Part shown: one piece after another, positions 6,487 through 6,826 of the stretch
How the letters are laid out: the number at the start of each line of letters is the position of its first letter
Numbering within the stretch: the stretch's first letter is position 1
Assembly: GCA_051650265.1 (NCBI GenBank)
Contig: JBOFIR010000275.1
Location: 1 to 6,826, forward strand
Direction of reading: 5' to 3'
DNA: 6,826 nt
Source: JBOFEH01 sp051650265
Lineage (GTDB): Bacteria > Bacillota > Clostridia > Lachnospirales > Cellulosilyticaceae
The notes under the pieces: generated by a model
Told to the model about the DNA's origin: nothing
Databases searched by the model: none
What the model saw: the letters and a program-made list of their open reading frames with translations, nothing else
Translations under genes and position numbers: made by a program

Positions 6487-6826
6487 ATGACAACGAGCAA
6501 AAGAGCAAATGATCAAATTAACTATAAGAATAAGCAAAAGGTAGGCGGAGATTTCTCTCATAAAGATTTAAGAAGAAGTAACTGCTATAACTGTAATTTT
6601 TCTGAAGCACAGTTTAATGAAGTAAGCTTTAGAGGTGCACAGTTTAAAGCTTGTAAATTTAATGAAGCTACATTTGTAGGAGCAGAACTAGTTGCAGCTA
6701 ATTTCAAAAATAGCCAATTTAAAGGTGCTAAATTTGAGCAAGTGATTTTTGATAGCGTTAATTTAGAAAATGTAGATTTTGAAGGAGCAACATTTAAAGC
6801 AGTGATTTTTGTCAATACAGATGTAA
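6487..6826 (+). CDS. Pentapeptide-repeat protein, N-terminal part (3' end off window)
   Basis: The first 113 residues are present and the frame is open at the right edge. ATG 6487 follows GGAGG (6477-6481) with 5-nt spacing. After a polar N-terminus of about 25 residues, Phe or Leu recurs every fifth residue, usually with Ala, Val, Ser or Cys two positions before it (for example FRGAQ, FKACK, FNEAT, FVGAE, LENVD, FEGAT). About 15 repeats are visible. Such repeats fold into a right-handed quadrilateral beta-helix. Some members mimic DNA and protect gyrase, but most have no known role. Phe dominates over Leu as the central residue, and a CYNCNF pair of cysteines marks the entry into the repeats. 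There is no signal peptide, so it is probably cytoplasmic. Function is unknown. Confidence 0.88.
   Translation, partial: MTTSKRANDQINYKNKQKVGGDFSHKDLRRSNCYNCNFSEAQFNEVSFRGAQFKACKFNEATFVGAELVAANFKNSQFKGAKFEQVIFDSVNLENVDFEGATFKAVIFVNTDV

Noticed and set aside
6585..6815. Minus-strand reading frame with repetitive Leu/Ala/Pro composition
   Set aside because: Its repetitiveness is the mirror of the pentapeptide repeats on the + strand.
6480..6826. Periodic 15-nt pattern as a DNA tandem repeat or CRISPR-like array
   Set aside because: The periodicity is at protein level (five-residue repeats with varied codons); there are no identical repeats with unique spacers.

Overview
The window looks like an accessory chromosomal stretch of a low-GC Firmicute, most likely an anaerobic clostridial relative. 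The reasons are A/T-rich DNA, strong GGAGG-type ribosome binding sites, one TTG start, rho-independent terminators after most genes, and a bacterial initiator tRNA without an encoded CCA end. Genus is not determined. All recognised genes are on the + strand.

Layout: (1) 1-390 is the 3' part of an SGNH/GDSL-type hydrolase gene, closed by a terminator at 412-460. (2) 640-3060 encodes an 806-residue cytoplasmic protein that I cannot assign to a named family. Its architecture (beta-rich N-terminus, long helical middle with clustered Trp/His/Asp/Glu motifs, short beta C-terminus) resembles six-hairpin or (alpha/alpha)6-barrel carbohydrate enzymes. A terminator-like hairpin follows at 3072-3114. 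(3) 3261-5390 encodes a GH89 alpha-N-acetylglucosaminidase (NAGLU family) with both catalytic glutamates and no signal peptide. (4) After a 13-bp perfect hairpin comes an RluF-type 23S rRNA pseudouridine synthase (5540-6220, TTG start). (5) An initiator tRNA-fMet (6280-6352) has its own promoter and a strong terminator. (6) A pentapeptide-repeat protein starts at 6487 and runs off the right edge; a 9-3-9 palindrome covers its likely -10 box and touches its ribosome binding site.

Functionally the left 5.4 kb reads as a small carbohydrate-use locus. A secreted or intracellular esterase-like protein may belong to it. The unknown 806-aa protein and the GH89 enzyme both lack export signals, so they probably act on imported oligosaccharides carrying alpha-linked GlcNAc. 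No transporter or regulator lies in the window, so the substrate is inference. The right 1.4 kb is housekeeping (rRNA modification, initiator tRNA) followed by a protein of unknown role. I see no CRISPR array, insertion sequence or phage gene. The best candidate for something undescribed is the 806-aa protein next to the cytoplasmic GH89.
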